Below, one piece after another: positions 8,958 through 16,986 of a DNA stretch of 64,000 nucleotides; the first letter of the stretch is position 1; each line of letters starts with the position of its first letter. This DNA is from an uncultured Tateyamaria sp. Lineage in GTDB: Bacteria > Pseudomonadota > Alphaproteobacteria > Rhodobacterales > Rhodobacteraceae. Below the pieces are notes generated by a model that did not search any database, was not told where the DNA came from, and saw only the letters and a list, made by a program, of their open reading frames with translations. The translations under genes were made by a program, and so were the position numbers. The DNA lies in contig NZ_CANKXW010000010.1 of assembly GCF_947487805.1 (NCBI RefSeq), positions 1 through 64,000 on the forward strand, in the 5' to 3' direction.

Positions 8958-10042
8958 TCCGCAGCCTCCTGCACCTGATCCGCACCGGCCTCGCGACGCA
9001 GCTTGCGCACCAATTCCAGCTCGGACTGGAAATCGACATAGTGGGGCAGCTTGATATGTTCGAGAAACCCCGTCGCCTGAATATTGTCCGCGTGGTAGAG
9101 AACAAATTCCGCGTCCTGCGCCGGCGCGCCGACGAAATCCTCACCCAGCTCTTCCCAGCGCAGCGCCCGGTCCACCAGCGCCATCGAAATTGCTTTGCGC
9201 TCGGTCTGGCCAAAGACCAGGCCGTAGCCACGGGTGAACTGCGGCGGTTCGGTCTTGGACCCTTTGAACTGGTTCACCGTCTCGCATTCGGTCAGCGTCA
9301 CCTCGCCGATGTCGATGGCAAAGCCCAGTTCGGGGATCTCCATCTCGACGGGGACCGTGCCAATGCGCAGCTCGCCCACAAAGGCGTGGTTACGGGCGTA
9401 CCCGCGCTGGGTAGAATAGGCGAGCCCGAGGGCAAACCCTTCGTCCGAGCGGGTCAGCGCTTGCAAACGCAGCGCGCGGTCGGCGGGCATCTCAAGCGGT
9501 TCGCGGGTCAGATCAGGGGGTGGTGTGTCGTCGTGCACCGCCTCTTCGATCAGGCCCTCGCGGTTCAGGAACTCGGTCACATGCGGCACATCGCCGGGTT
9601 CGGCAACGCGGGATGGTGCGGCGGGCGTCTCCCCCTCGGCGGCGAGTTTGAAATCCAGCAGGCGGTGCGTGTAGTCGAAAGTCGGGCCCAGTACTTGCCC
9701 ACCGGGCAGATCCTTGAACGTCGCTGAGATGCGCCGGTCGCAGGCCATTGCCCCGGTATCCACCGGTTCCGAAGCGCCAAAGCGGGGCAGGGTGGTGCGA
9801 TAGGCGCGGATCAGGAAAATCGCCTCGATCAGGTCGCCGCGCGCCTGCTTGATGGCGAGGGCGGCAAGGTCGGGATCATATAGCGAACCTTCGGCCATCA
9901 CCCGGTTCACGGCAAGGCTCAGTTGCTCGCGGATTTGCGCAATGCTCAGTTCGGCGACATCCCGGTCACCGCGTCGTTCCTCGGCCAGCCACGCGTGGGC
10001 ATTCTCGATCGCCCGCTCGCCGCCTTTGACTGCAACATACAT
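8954..10042 (-). CDS. phnI: C-P lyase core subunit PhnI
   Basis: 362 aa, beginning MYVAVKGGERAIENAHAWL as PhnI proteins do. PhnI is the nucleosidase-like core subunit that, with PhnG, PhnH and PhnL, transfers phosphonate to the ribose C1 of ATP/GTP. It directly abuts phnH (stop at 10043) and overlaps phnJ by four bases. Length is typical of the family. Confidence 0.95.
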   Translation of the reverse strand: MYVAVKGGERAIENAHAWLAEERRGDRDVAELSIAQIREQLSLAVNRVMAEGSLYDPDLAALAIKQARGDLIEAIFLIRAYRTTLPRFGASEPVDTGAMACDRRISATFKDLPGGQVLGPTFDYTHRLLDFKLAAEGETPAAPSRVAEPGDVPHVTEFLNREGLIEEAVHDDTPPPDLTREPLEMPADRALRLQALTRSDEGFALGLAYSTQRGYARNHAFVGELRIGTVPVEMEIPELGFAIDIGEVTLTECETVNQFKGSKTEPPQFTRGYGLVFGQTERKAISMALVDRALRWEELGEDFVGAPAQDAEFVLYHADNIQATGFLEHIKLPHYVDFQSELELVRKLRREAGADQVQEAAE

Positions 10043-10606
10043 TCAGGTCACCTGTGTGGTTCGGGGCAGGGCGGCCAGACGGCTGCCACTGGCAAAGATG
10101 AAATCGAGGCCCAGCGGGAACAGCGCCGAATTAGCCTGAAACGCCGCAACCTCGGGGAGTGACAGGGCGGCGGTATCCTTGATCCCCGGCCCGGTCAGTG
10201 TGGCCCCCTCGGCCTGAAGTTCGGTACATTCGACGATCAGGGTCGCGGACCGGTCAGGGTAATCGGACCGCCCCACAGGGTAAGCCGCGAGCGGCCCCAA
10301 TGCCTCCCAGGTACCCACCGCGAACATGCACTGCGCCGGGCCAGTGATCGGCGCACCGGTGTGAAAGGCCAGCCAGGACCGCACCGCATCACAATCGGCA
10401 TCCCCCGCCAGATGCACCGGCGTGTCGGTGTCGCACAGCGTCAACAATACCGCACCTGCGGCAGGGGACAGCGGCGCGGGCGGTGTTGCGCCATGGATGT
10501 CGTGCACCGTGCCGGGACGGGCCATCGCCTCCATTACGCTGCGAAAGGCGTGCGCGGATTGAATCGCGGGGTCGGCAAAGCCTCCGGACAAAATATCTGC
10601 CTGCAT
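10043..10606 (-). CDS. phnH: C-P lyase core subunit PhnH
   Basis: 187 aa. FADPAIQSAHAFRSVMEAMARPG near the N-terminus is the conserved PhnH opening region (only its start is quoted as a family sign), and the C-terminal part NSALFPLGLDFIF is also typical. PhnH is part of the PhnGHIJ core complex. It shares its first base with the last base of phnG and directly precedes phnI. Confidence 0.93.
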   Translation of the reverse strand: MQADILSGGFADPAIQSAHAFRSVMEAMARPGTVHDIHGATPPAPLSPAAGAVLLTLCDTDTPVHLAGDADCDAVRSWLAFHTGAPITGPAQCMFAVGTWEALGPLAAYPVGRSDYPDRSATLIVECTELQAEGATLTGPGIKDTAALSLPEVAAFQANSALFPLGLDFIFASGSRLAALPRTTQVT

Positions 10607-11061
10607 CAGTCTTCTCCCCGGACCATGGTGAAAAAGTCGACCTTGGTGGCCGCGGCCTTGCCCGCACGTGTGGCCTTGGCGGCGGTCATCTCCGCGTCCA
10701 GCGGATCCAGCACAGAAGCACGGAGCACAGGTCCCGCATCGGTCTGCATCATTGCATCAACGAGCGCCGCTGCCTCGGCACAACCCTTGCGCCGCCCCTG
10801 CACATAGGCGTGCCCGACCTCGCCGGTGGACAGGGTCAGCGCACAGCGCGTGACTGTCATTTCGCCCAGGTTGAAGGGCGCGCCCGTGCCGCCCGCGCGG
10901 CCCCGCACCATGGTTGTGCCGATCTCGGGCGCGCGCAGCCACGTAAACGCCGGGCGCGCCTGCGCGGCATCCAGCAGCGCCGCGGCACGGCCTTCGGGCG
11001 CGCGGGCCAGCAGGCTCATCCACGTCTTTCGGGCCAAATCATCGTGGGTCGTGTCTTTCAT
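10606..11061 (-). CDS. phnG: C-P lyase core subunit PhnG
   Basis: 151 aa. The segment GEMTVTRCALTLSTGEVGH and the earlier GTTMVRGRAGGTG are PhnG-like. It is the first gene of the phnGHIJKLNM unit and is divergent from phnF across 81 bp. The ATG at 11061 (MKDTTHDD) was preferred over one twelve codons upstream, which would push the start into the probable promoter/operator. Confidence 0.93.
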   Translation of the reverse strand: MKDTTHDDLARKTWMSLLARAPEGRAAALLDAAQARPAFTWLRAPEIGTTMVRGRAGGTGAPFNLGEMTVTRCALTLSTGEVGHAYVQGRRKGCAEAAALVDAMMQTDAGPVLRASVLDPLDAEMTAAKATRAGKAAATKVDFFTMVRGED

Positions 11062-11065
11062 CTCG

Positions 11066-11100
11066 ACAACTGTTCCAGTTCCTATACAACTATACATATC
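11066..11100. promoter_or_regulatory. divergent phnG/phnF control region with inverted repeat
   Basis: The 81-bp gap between phnG and phnF holds a perfect 5-bp inverted repeat AACTG-TTC-CAGTT (11068-11080). It is followed by an A/T-rich stretch with TATA repeated at 11083-11086 and 11091-11094, and ACAACT occurs twice (11066-11071 and 11086-11091). Such a site is the natural place for PhnF (HutC-type GntR) to control both directions. The binding itself is inferred. Confidence 0.4.
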
Positions 11101-11142
11101 TTACCACATCCGCCCCGACAGAACAGAAGAGATTTGTGAAAC

Positions 11143-11862
11143 TTGCGTGACAGCACCGCCAAAACCCCGATCTGGAAGGCCATCGCCCACGCCCTGCGCG
11201 GCGATCTGGCCGAGGGGCGCTATGTGCCCGGCGACAAGCTGCCGACCGAGGCGGCACTGGCCGAACGGTTCGGTGTGAACCGCCATACGGTGCGGCATGG
11301 CATCGCCGCGCTGGTGGAGGAGGGGTTGATCCGCACCCGGCGCGGGGCCGGGGCCTTTGTCGCGGGTACGCCGACGGATTATCCAATTGGCGCGCGGGTG
11401 CGGTTCCACGAAAACCTTGTCGCTGCAGGGCGCAGACCCGAGAAACGCGCGCTGCACATCGCCGAACGCGCCGCCACCGAAGGCGAGGCGGCGGCCTTGC
11501 AGCTGCCACCCGGCGGGCAGGTCTGTGCCTATCACGGCCTGTCGCTCGCCGATGGCCAGCCTATCGCGATCTTCGAAAGCCTGTTTCCTCTGTCGCGCCT
11601 GCCGGGCATCACGCGCGCACTGAAAGACACCAGCAGCGTCACGCAGGCCCTGACAGACGCGGGCGTGTCCGACTATACCCGCGCCTCGACCCGGCTGACC
11701 GCGACCCGAGCGACGGCGACGCAGGCGCTGCACCTGCACGTGGCCGAGGGTGATCCGCTGTTGCGTTCCACGGGGGTGAACGTGGATCCGGATCGCGCAC
11801 CGGTTGAATACGGCCGCACATGGTTCGCAGGCGACCGGGTAACCCTGACGCTGGACAGCTAG
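11143..11862 (+). CDS. phnF: PhnF, GntR/HutC-family regulator of the phosphonate genes
   Basis: 239 aa. The N-terminal winged helix (residues 8-76) contains [20 protein letters not shown] and [19 protein letters not shown]; residues about 90-235 form a UTRA effector domain. The start is TTG at 11143: an in-frame stop lies two codons upstream and AGAAGAGA precedes it. It is divergent from phnG and converges with the hexapeptide transferase gene, their stop codons overlapping. HutC-type PhnF proteins repress phosphonate genes and respond to a small ligand. Confidence 0.88.
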   Translation: MRDSTAKTPIWKAIAHALRGDLAEGRYVPGDKLPTEAALAERFGVNRHTVRHGIAALVEEGLIRTRRGAGAFVAGTPTDYPIGARVRFHENLVAAGRRPEKRALHIAERAATEGEAAALQLPPGGQVCAYHGLSLADGQPIAIFESLFPLSRLPGITRALKDTSSVTQALTDAGVSDYTRASTRLTATRATATQALHLHVAEGDPLLRSTGVNVDPDRAPVEYGRTWFAGDRVTLTLDS

Positions 11863-12476
11863 GTTTCGTATTTTTCGAGGAATGCCCCAGCACTCAGCTT
11901 GCGGAAATCCTGGAGCCGGTCGCGCAGCGTCGCGTGGGGCCAGTCCCACCAGGCCAGCGCGATCAACCGGTCCGCGATCTCGGGCGGCTGGCGCAGATGC
12001 AGGGGCCGGGCGGGCGTACCTGCAACGATGGTGTAAGGTGCCACGTCCTTGGTCACCACGGCCCCGGCAGCGACGACCGCACCATGGCCCAGCGTGACGT
12101 CAGGCTTGATCATCGCGCCCGCGCCGATCCACGTGTCATGGCCAATATGCGCCAGCCGCGACATCCGATGCGCAAAGAAATCCGCGTCGCGAGTCGCATC
12201 ATCCCAATAGTCATCTGACCGATAGAGGAAATGGTGACAGGCGGCCGTGTCCAGCGGATGATCCGTCGCCCCGATGCGCGAAAAGGCGGCGATGTTCGAA
12301 AACTTGCCGATCCGCGCATTGGCGATGTCCGCATAGCGGTCGCAATAACTGTAGTCGCCAAAGGCCGTGTTGGCGACCCGGCTGCCCTTGCCGATCTCGA
12401 CATAGGCACCAAACGTGCTGTTGCTGATCTCGCAATCCGGGTGGATGACGGGCGCATCTGCTGACAGGCGCGGCAT
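11859..12476 (-). CDS. phosphonate-associated hexapeptide-repeat acyltransferase
   Basis: 205 aa. Left-handed beta-helix hexapeptide repeats are visible ([19 protein letters not shown] and [19 protein letters not shown]), followed by the xenobiotic-acetyltransferase-like [13 protein letters not shown]. The family is repeatedly found in phn operons; its acceptor is not known, and an acetylation role similar in purpose to PhnO is only a suggestion. The start at 12476 overlaps the phnE stop by one base, so it is the last gene of the phnCDEE unit. Confidence 0.8.
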   Translation of the reverse strand: MPRLSADAPVIHPDCEISNSTFGAYVEIGKGSRVANTAFGDYSYCDRYADIANARIGKFSNIAAFSRIGATDHPLDTAACHHFLYRSDDYWDDATRDADFFAHRMSRLAHIGHDTWIGAGAMIKPDVTLGHGAVVAAGAVVTKDVAPYTIVAGTPARPLHLRQPPEIADRLIALAWWDWPHATLRDRLQDFRKLSAGAFLEKYET

Positions 12477-13789
12477 CAGTCCTTGCGCCCGATCAGTTTC
12501 CCGCGCAGCCACCCTGAGAACCAGTCCATGAACATCACCATCGCGATGATCAGCACGATGTAATAGGCGACCTCCTCCCAGTCCTTTTGGGTCTGGATGG
12601 CCTGCGTCAGCATCAGCCCGATGCCGCCACCGGTAATCGCCCCGATGATCGTCGCGGACCGGGTGTTCGATTCGAGAAAATAGAGGATCTGTGCCAGCAG
12701 GACCGGCACCACCTGCGGGATCACGCCAAAGCGGTAGCGTTGCAGCGGCTTGGCCCCGGTTGAGGCGACGCCTTCGATCTGTTTCTGGTCCACGTTCTCC
12801 AGTGCTTCGGAAAAGATCTTGCCAAAGGTGCCGGTGTCCGTGATCAGGATGGCCAGCGTGCCGGTCAACGGACCGGGGCCAAAAGCACGGGCCAGAACCA
12901 CCGTCCAGATCAGCGCATCCACCCCGCGGACAAAGTCAAAGAGCCGCCGGGTCGCGGCGCGCAGCAGCATGATGGGCGAAAACCGTCGGGCCGCCAGAAA
13001 GGCCAGCGGCAGCGCCAGCATCGCGGCACCCATTGTGCCCAGAAACGCCATCAGGATGGTCTCGCCGATGGCCCAGGCCACGTCCTTGTGCCGCCACATG
13101 GCATTGTTCCACCAATCCGACAGCGCGCCGGTGATGTTGGCGCGCGCAGGGTCGATGCGCGCGCCGAACAGGATCTGTCCGACGCCTTGCCCGTGATAGG
13201 GGCTGTCCAGCGTGAACCAGAACAGCTCCCAACCGGGGAAATAGTTGAATACTTCGGTGCGCGCCCCGGTCAGCGTGACGCGCCCCTCGGGCGTGGTGAT
13301 GCCCACCCGGCGGTCCGATGCCGAGATCCAGTCCGGCAGATCCTCGGGCAGGTTGGTGACAACGCGGCGGCCCTCGGCGCGCGCCTCGATGGGCGGAAAG
13401 CCGGGGATGTCGATTTCGGTCCGGTTGTCGGGCAGATAGCGGACGAGGTGACCAGAACCGAGGTCGATGGTCAGGACATCATCGCCGCTGACCCAGTCGG
13501 GGCGGGTGCCGTCCGGATACCGTCCCTTGCGCTCGCCCTCGACGGCATAGGTGATCTCGCCCGACCGGTTGTCGCGCGTGACATGGACCTTGTGCGACCA
13601 GCTGTCCGAGGCGAGGGTGACGGCATTTTCCAGATTGGCCCGCTGTGCGAGCCCCGGCAGGTCAAAGGCAAAGAAGATATAGGCGAGGTAGACGGCGATG
13701 ACCGCCGGGATAGCAAAGCCCACCAGCCGCTTGCGCGCGAATTGCCGGTCGGCCGTATGCTTGGCCATGCTCAGATCGGTGGCGGTCAT
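12476..13789 (-). CDS. phnE: phosphonate ABC transporter permease PhnE, long form with extra domain
   Basis: 437 aa against about 260-300 for ordinary PhnE. After the first membrane segment (about residues 22-42) there is a polar insert of roughly 150-180 residues rich in Asp, Gly and Arg. The permease domain follows, with the EAA-like loop [21 protein letters not shown] at about 330-350. The insert is probably periplasmic and could interact with PhnD or the substrate; this is inference. Its ATG overlaps the stop of the shorter phnE. Confidence 0.88.
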   Translation of the reverse strand: MTATDLSMAKHTADRQFARKRLVGFAIPAVIAVYLAYIFFAFDLPGLAQRANLENAVTLASDSWSHKVHVTRDNRSGEITYAVEGERKGRYPDGTRPDWVSGDDVLTIDLGSGHLVRYLPDNRTEIDIPGFPPIEARAEGRRVVTNLPEDLPDWISASDRRVGITTPEGRVTLTGARTEVFNYFPGWELFWFTLDSPYHGQGVGQILFGARIDPARANITGALSDWWNNAMWRHKDVAWAIGETILMAFLGTMGAAMLALPLAFLAARRFSPIMLLRAATRRLFDFVRGVDALIWTVVLARAFGPGPLTGTLAILITDTGTFGKIFSEALENVDQKQIEGVASTGAKPLQRYRFGVIPQVVPVLLAQILYFLESNTRSATIIGAITGGGIGLMLTQAIQTQKDWEEVAYYIVLIIAMVMFMDWFSGWLRGKLIGRKD

Positions 13790-14661
13790 TGGCCCTGTCC
13801 TTCGGTCAAACGGTTGCGGTAGCGGCTGGACACCTGGTCAAAGAACACGATCGTGCCGAACAGCAGGATGAAGATCGCGCCCGCCTCGTCAAAGCGGCCG
13901 GGGCCCCATGCCATCGCATTGCGCAGCTCGTATCCCAGCCCCCCCGCACCGACAAAGCCCAGGATGGCCGAGGCGCGGATGTTGATCTCGAACCGCAAGA
14001 GCGCATAGCTGATGTAGTTGGGCGCCACTTGCGGCAGCACGCCCAGCAACATGCGCTGCGACCACGTGGCCCCGGTAGAGGCCAACCCCTCGACGGGCTT
14101 TAGGTCGGCGTTTTCGGCCACTTCCGAGAACATCTTGCCCAAGGCACCGGCCGTGTGGATTGCGATAGCGATCATCGCAGGCACCGGGCCACCGCCCAGT
14201 ACAAAGATAAGGACAAGCGCGATCACGATCTCCGGCACCGCGCGCATGATGTCCGATATCCGCCGAAAAAGCGGGATCAGCCGCGGCCATCTGGCCAGCC
14301 CCCGCGTGCCCAGCAGTGACAGCGCCAGCCCCCCGATCGCCCCGATCAGGGTGGACACGGCAGCAATGTTGACCGTCTCGATCAGGGCCGGGAAATATTT
14401 GGCCATCAGCGCGGGCAGATCGGCGCGCTTTTCCCATGCCTCGGACAGCACATCTGCGGGATAGTCCCCGATCTGGTGCAGCCCGTCCCAGAACCCGCCC
14501 GCGTTGCGGTCGTCCGCGACGTTGAACCCGGACACCATCAGCACGACAAAGATCAACAGGGTCAGCCCGCCATAGAGCCTGCGCCGCTGCACCTGCGCGA
14601 CATAGCTCGACTGGATGCTGTCCACGCCCTGCGGTGACTGGGTGAGTGTTATGTCTGCCAT
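13786..14661 (-). CDS. phnE: phosphonate ABC transporter permease PhnE
   Basis: 291 aa with about six membrane segments. The coupling loop reads SEVAENADLKPVEGLASTG, homologous to that of the neighbouring long PhnE, so the two likely form a heterodimeric pore for phosphonate uptake. The ATG at 14661 is preceded by CGGGGG; a TTG five codons earlier is a weaker alternative. A terminator-like hairpin separates it from phnD upstream. Confidence 0.9.
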   Translation of the reverse strand: MADITLTQSPQGVDSIQSSYVAQVQRRRLYGGLTLLIFVVLMVSGFNVADDRNAGGFWDGLHQIGDYPADVLSEAWEKRADLPALMAKYFPALIETVNIAAVSTLIGAIGGLALSLLGTRGLARWPRLIPLFRRISDIMRAVPEIVIALVLIFVLGGGPVPAMIAIAIHTAGALGKMFSEVAENADLKPVEGLASTGATWSQRMLLGVLPQVAPNYISYALLRFEINIRASAILGFVGAGGLGYELRNAMAWGPGRFDEAGAIFILLFGTIVFFDQVSSRYRNRLTEGQGQ

Positions 14662-14673
14662 CGTGCCCCCGGA

Positions 14674-14707
14674 CAAAAAATACCGGCAGCCCCGAAGGGG
14701 CTACCGG
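14674..14707 (-). terminator. rho-independent-type hairpin between phnD and phnE
   Basis: On the minus strand a stem CCGGTAGCCCC / GGGGCTGCCGG with a three-base loop is followed by TATTTTTTG. It lies 18 bp after the phnD stop and 13 bp before the phnE start. It should end a fraction of transcripts after phnD, so that the binding protein is made in excess over the permeases. Confidence 0.75.
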
Positions 14708-14725
14708 ACGCTTCATTGAAATGGC

Positions 14726-15637
14726 TTAGCCACCGATCTTGGCTTTGCGGGCCTCGACGATGGAAATGTATGTGTCATGCGTCACAGGCTGGAAGCCCAG
14801 CGTGTCACCCGCCGCCACACCATAGGCGCAGTCGGCATCACGTTCGTGCAGCCCATCGACCAGTGCGGTCATCGTGGCGCGCACATCCGCAGGCAGCGCC
14901 TTGCGCAGCACAACCGGGCCTTCGGGGATGACGTTGGATTTCCAGATCTGGACCATGTCGTTCATGTCCACCAGACCCGCATCCACGGCCTTGCGCAGCG
15001 CGCCGGAGTTATAGCCGTCTTCCCAGTTGCCCTGACCGTCAGCCCATGTCACGCCGGCGTCGATGTCGCCGTTGTTCACTGCTACGATGGTCTGTTCGTG
15101 GCCGCCGGTGAACTTGACCTCACCGAAGTATTCGCCGCTCTCCATGGTGATGCCGTCCTTGTATTGCGGGATCTCGATGGAGGGGATCAGATAGCCGGAG
15201 GTAGAGTTCGGATCACCAAAGCCGAACACCTTGCCTTCCATGTCGTCCAGCGATGTCACGCCGCTGTCCTTGCGGGCAAACCCGATGGAGTGATAGCCGA
15301 TGGAGCCGTCCACGTTGACCTTGATCAGCACAGGCTCGACCGCTTCGGGGTCTTGCAGGTAGGTCGCGGCATAGGACGAGGCACCCAGCCACGCCATGTC
15401 GATATTACCACCCAGCAGGCCCTGGATCACGCCGTTATAATCGGCAGGGGCGAACAGCTTGGTTTCGACGCCCAGGGCTTCGGTGGTGTAGTCGGCAAGG
15501 CACTGGTAGGAATTCATCCGGTCCTGCGCGTTTTCGCCGCCCAGGATGCCGATGCGGAATTCGGTGATCTCTTCTGCGAATGCGGCACCGCTCAGGGCTG
15601 TTGTGGCGGCAAGCGCCAGTGCGAGGGTCTTTTTCAT
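14726..15637 (-). CDS. phnD: phosphonate ABC transporter periplasmic binding protein PhnD
   Basis: 303 aa. The signal peptide is MKKTLALALAATTALSGAAFA, then FRIGILGGENAQDRM, AWLGASSYAA and FGFGDPNSTSGYLIP, which are PhnD ligand-pocket regions. It captures phosphonates or phosphate esters in the periplasm for PhnCEE. It lies 57 bp after phnC, with a stem-loop in the gap, and is followed by a terminator-like hairpin. CGGAGA precedes the ATG. Confidence 0.94.
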   Translation of the reverse strand: MKKTLALALAATTALSGAAFAEEITEFRIGILGGENAQDRMNSYQCLADYTTEALGVETKLFAPADYNGVIQGLLGGNIDMAWLGASSYAATYLQDPEAVEPVLIKVNVDGSIGYHSIGFARKDSGVTSLDDMEGKVFGFGDPNSTSGYLIPSIEIPQYKDGITMESGEYFGEVKFTGGHEQTIVAVNNGDIDAGVTWADGQGNWEDGYNSGALRKAVDAGLVDMNDMVQIWKSNVIPEGPVVLRKALPADVRATMTALVDGLHERDADCAYGVAAGDTLGFQPVTHDTYISIVEARKAKIGG

Positions 15638-15666
15638 CTGTATCTCCGTTGGGTTGATGAAGGTGG

Positions 15667-15683
15667 CCCGCGAAAGGCGCGGG
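15667..15683 (-). other. stem-loop upstream of phnD
   Basis: A perfect 6-bp stem CCCGCG/CGCGGG with a 5-base loop lies between phnC and phnD without a T-run. It may protect the 5' end of processed phnD mRNA; together with the hairpin after phnD it would bracket the binding-protein message. The role is inferred. Confidence 0.4.
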
Positions 15684-15694
15684 TGGTCGCTGAG

Positions 15695-16510
15695 TCAGAC
15701 GTAGGCTTCCGCTTCGCGGACCCCTGGTCTGTTCAGTGTTTCGATCTCGGTCGAGGTGGCAGCCTCGGAAAAATCGGCGCCAGCCCCGTAGATGTCGCGC
15801 GCCACACCGGTGGTCAGCTGCGCCGGCGTGCCGTCAAAAACGATGCGCCCGTCGCGCATCCCGATCACCCGGTCGCAATAGCGCCGCGCGGTGTCGAGCG
15901 TATGAAGGTTGGCGATGACCATGCGCCCGTCTTCTTCGTGGATGGTGCGCAGCGACCGCATCACCACCTGCGCGTTCATCGGGTCAAGGCTCGCGATGGG
16001 CTCATCGGCGAGAATGATCTTGGGGTCCTGCATCAGGGCACGCGCAATAGCCACGCGCTGCTGCTGCCCGCCAGACAGGGCTTCGGCCCGTTTGGGCGCC
16101 TGTTCGGCAATGCCCAGCCGGTCGAGGATCTCGATGGCGCGGTGGATGTCGGCCTGCGGATATAGGTTGAACAGGGTGGCCATCGTCGACCGCTTGTTCA
16201 ACGTGCCATGCAGCACGTTCGAGACAACATCCATGCGCGGCACCAGGTTGAATTGCTGAAAGATCATCGCGCATTGCGATTGCCAGTCCCGCTTGGCCGC
16301 ACCGCGCAGGGCGGTGACGTCCTGCCCGTCAAAGATGATGGACCCGTCGCTGGCATCGCTGAGACGGTTGAGCATGCGCAACAACGTCGATTTGCCCGCG
16401 CCGGACCGGCCGATGATCCCGATCATGGTCGGTTGCGCGACAGAAATATTGGCGGCATCAACCGCGATCTTGTCTCCGAACCGTTTGGTCAGCTTGGTGA
16501 TGTTCAGCAT
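15695..16510 (-). CDS. phnC: phosphonate ABC transporter ATPase PhnC
   Basis: 271 aa. Walker [10 protein letters not shown] lies at residues 34-42, the signature is [17 protein letters not shown], and Walker B is [12 protein letters not shown], as in PhnC proteins. It energises phosphonate import. It is the first gene of phnCDEE and the hexapeptide transferase, and direct repeats of PhoB type lie about 40 bp upstream of its ATG. Confidence 0.94.
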   Translation of the reverse strand: MLNITKLTKRFGDKIAVDAANISVAQPTMIGIIGRSGAGKSTLLRMLNRLSDASDGSIIFDGQDVTALRGAAKRDWQSQCAMIFQQFNLVPRMDVVSNVLHGTLNKRSTMATLFNLYPQADIHRAIEILDRLGIAEQAPKRAEALSGGQQQRVAIARALMQDPKIILADEPIASLDPMNAQVVMRSLRTIHEEDGRMVIANLHTLDTARRYCDRVIGMRDGRIVFDGTPAQLTTGVARDIYGAGADFSEAATSTEIETLNRPGVREAEAYV

Positions 16511-16548
16511 GTCGCCCCCGTGTTTGGAACGGCGAATACGCAGGCCAC

Positions 16549-16588
16549 GCGACAGCTCCGTGACGGTTTTGATTCAGATTTCTAACAG
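16549..16588 (-). promoter_or_regulatory. Pho box upstream of phnC
   Basis: Read on the minus strand there are four 7-mers with exact 11-bp spacing: CTGTTAG, CTGAATC, CCGTCAC and CTGTCGC, separated by 4-bp A/T-leaning spacers (AAAT, AAAA, GGAG). PhoB binds CTGTCAT-like 7-mers at this period. The site ends 39 bp before the phnC ATG and places phnCDEE under phosphate-starvation control. Confidence 0.7.
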
Positions 16589-16638
16589 CTTCGCAAAGGA
16601 ATTGTGACGCCCGCGGCGGGAGCTGTTTTGTCCACAGG

Positions 16639-16656
16639 ACGTCATAAAACTGTTAC
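16639..16656 (+). promoter_or_regulatory. second Pho box, facing the small secreted protein
   Basis: The plus strand reads ACGTCAT-AAAA-CTGTTAC, matching the PhoB consensus (CTGTCAT, 4 bp, CTGTCAC-like) at 15 of 18 positions by eye. A weaker third 7-mer TTGTCCA lies 11 bp upstream (16628-16634). It ends 31 bp before the ATG of the following gene. A TACACT at 16654-16659 could serve as a -10 element. Confidence 0.6.
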
Positions 16657-16687
16657 ACTTTGCCAGCGCAGCCGTTAGCCTTGGCGC

Positions 16688-16975
16688 ATGACCCGTTTCA
16701 TCATATTTGCCCTGTGCCTTGTCCTGCCTGCTCCGTTGCTGGCACAGACCGCGGACGTCACCTGCGACGACCAACATCGGATGACCCGGACCCTGACGCA
16801 GGTTCTCGGTGCCGAACGGCAGGGCATGGGGTTGCGCGACCCCGAAACCATGCTTGAGATCTGGGTGACCCAAAGCACCGGCGACTGGGTGATCGTGCAA
16901 AGCTATGCCAATGGCACTGCGTGTATCATCGCGATGGGTGAACACTGGGACGCAGTCGCGTCGGGTCCGGCCTGA
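16688..16975 (+). CDS. small secreted protein of unknown function, probable Pho-regulon member
   Basis: 95 aa. A clear signal peptide (MTRFIIFALCLVLPAPLLAQ) is followed by about 75 residues with cysteines in DVTCDDQH and GTACII, likely one disulfide. No family is recognised. It is divergent from phnC and convergent with the TRAP permease, and its promoter region has its own PhoB-type repeats, so expression under phosphate limitation is likely. No good Shine-Dalgarno sequence is visible; the transcript may have a very short leader. Confidence 0.65.
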   Translation: MTRFIIFALCLVLPAPLLAQTADVTCDDQHRMTRTLTQVLGAERQGMGLRDPETMLEIWVTQSTGDWVIVQSYANGTACIIAMGEHWDAVASGPA

Positions 16976-16986
16976 TTCACGGCGTA

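Noticed and set aside
14777-16165. Plus-strand open frame opposite phnD and phnC
   Set aside because: It spans two convincing minus-strand genes and their gap; no family similarity.
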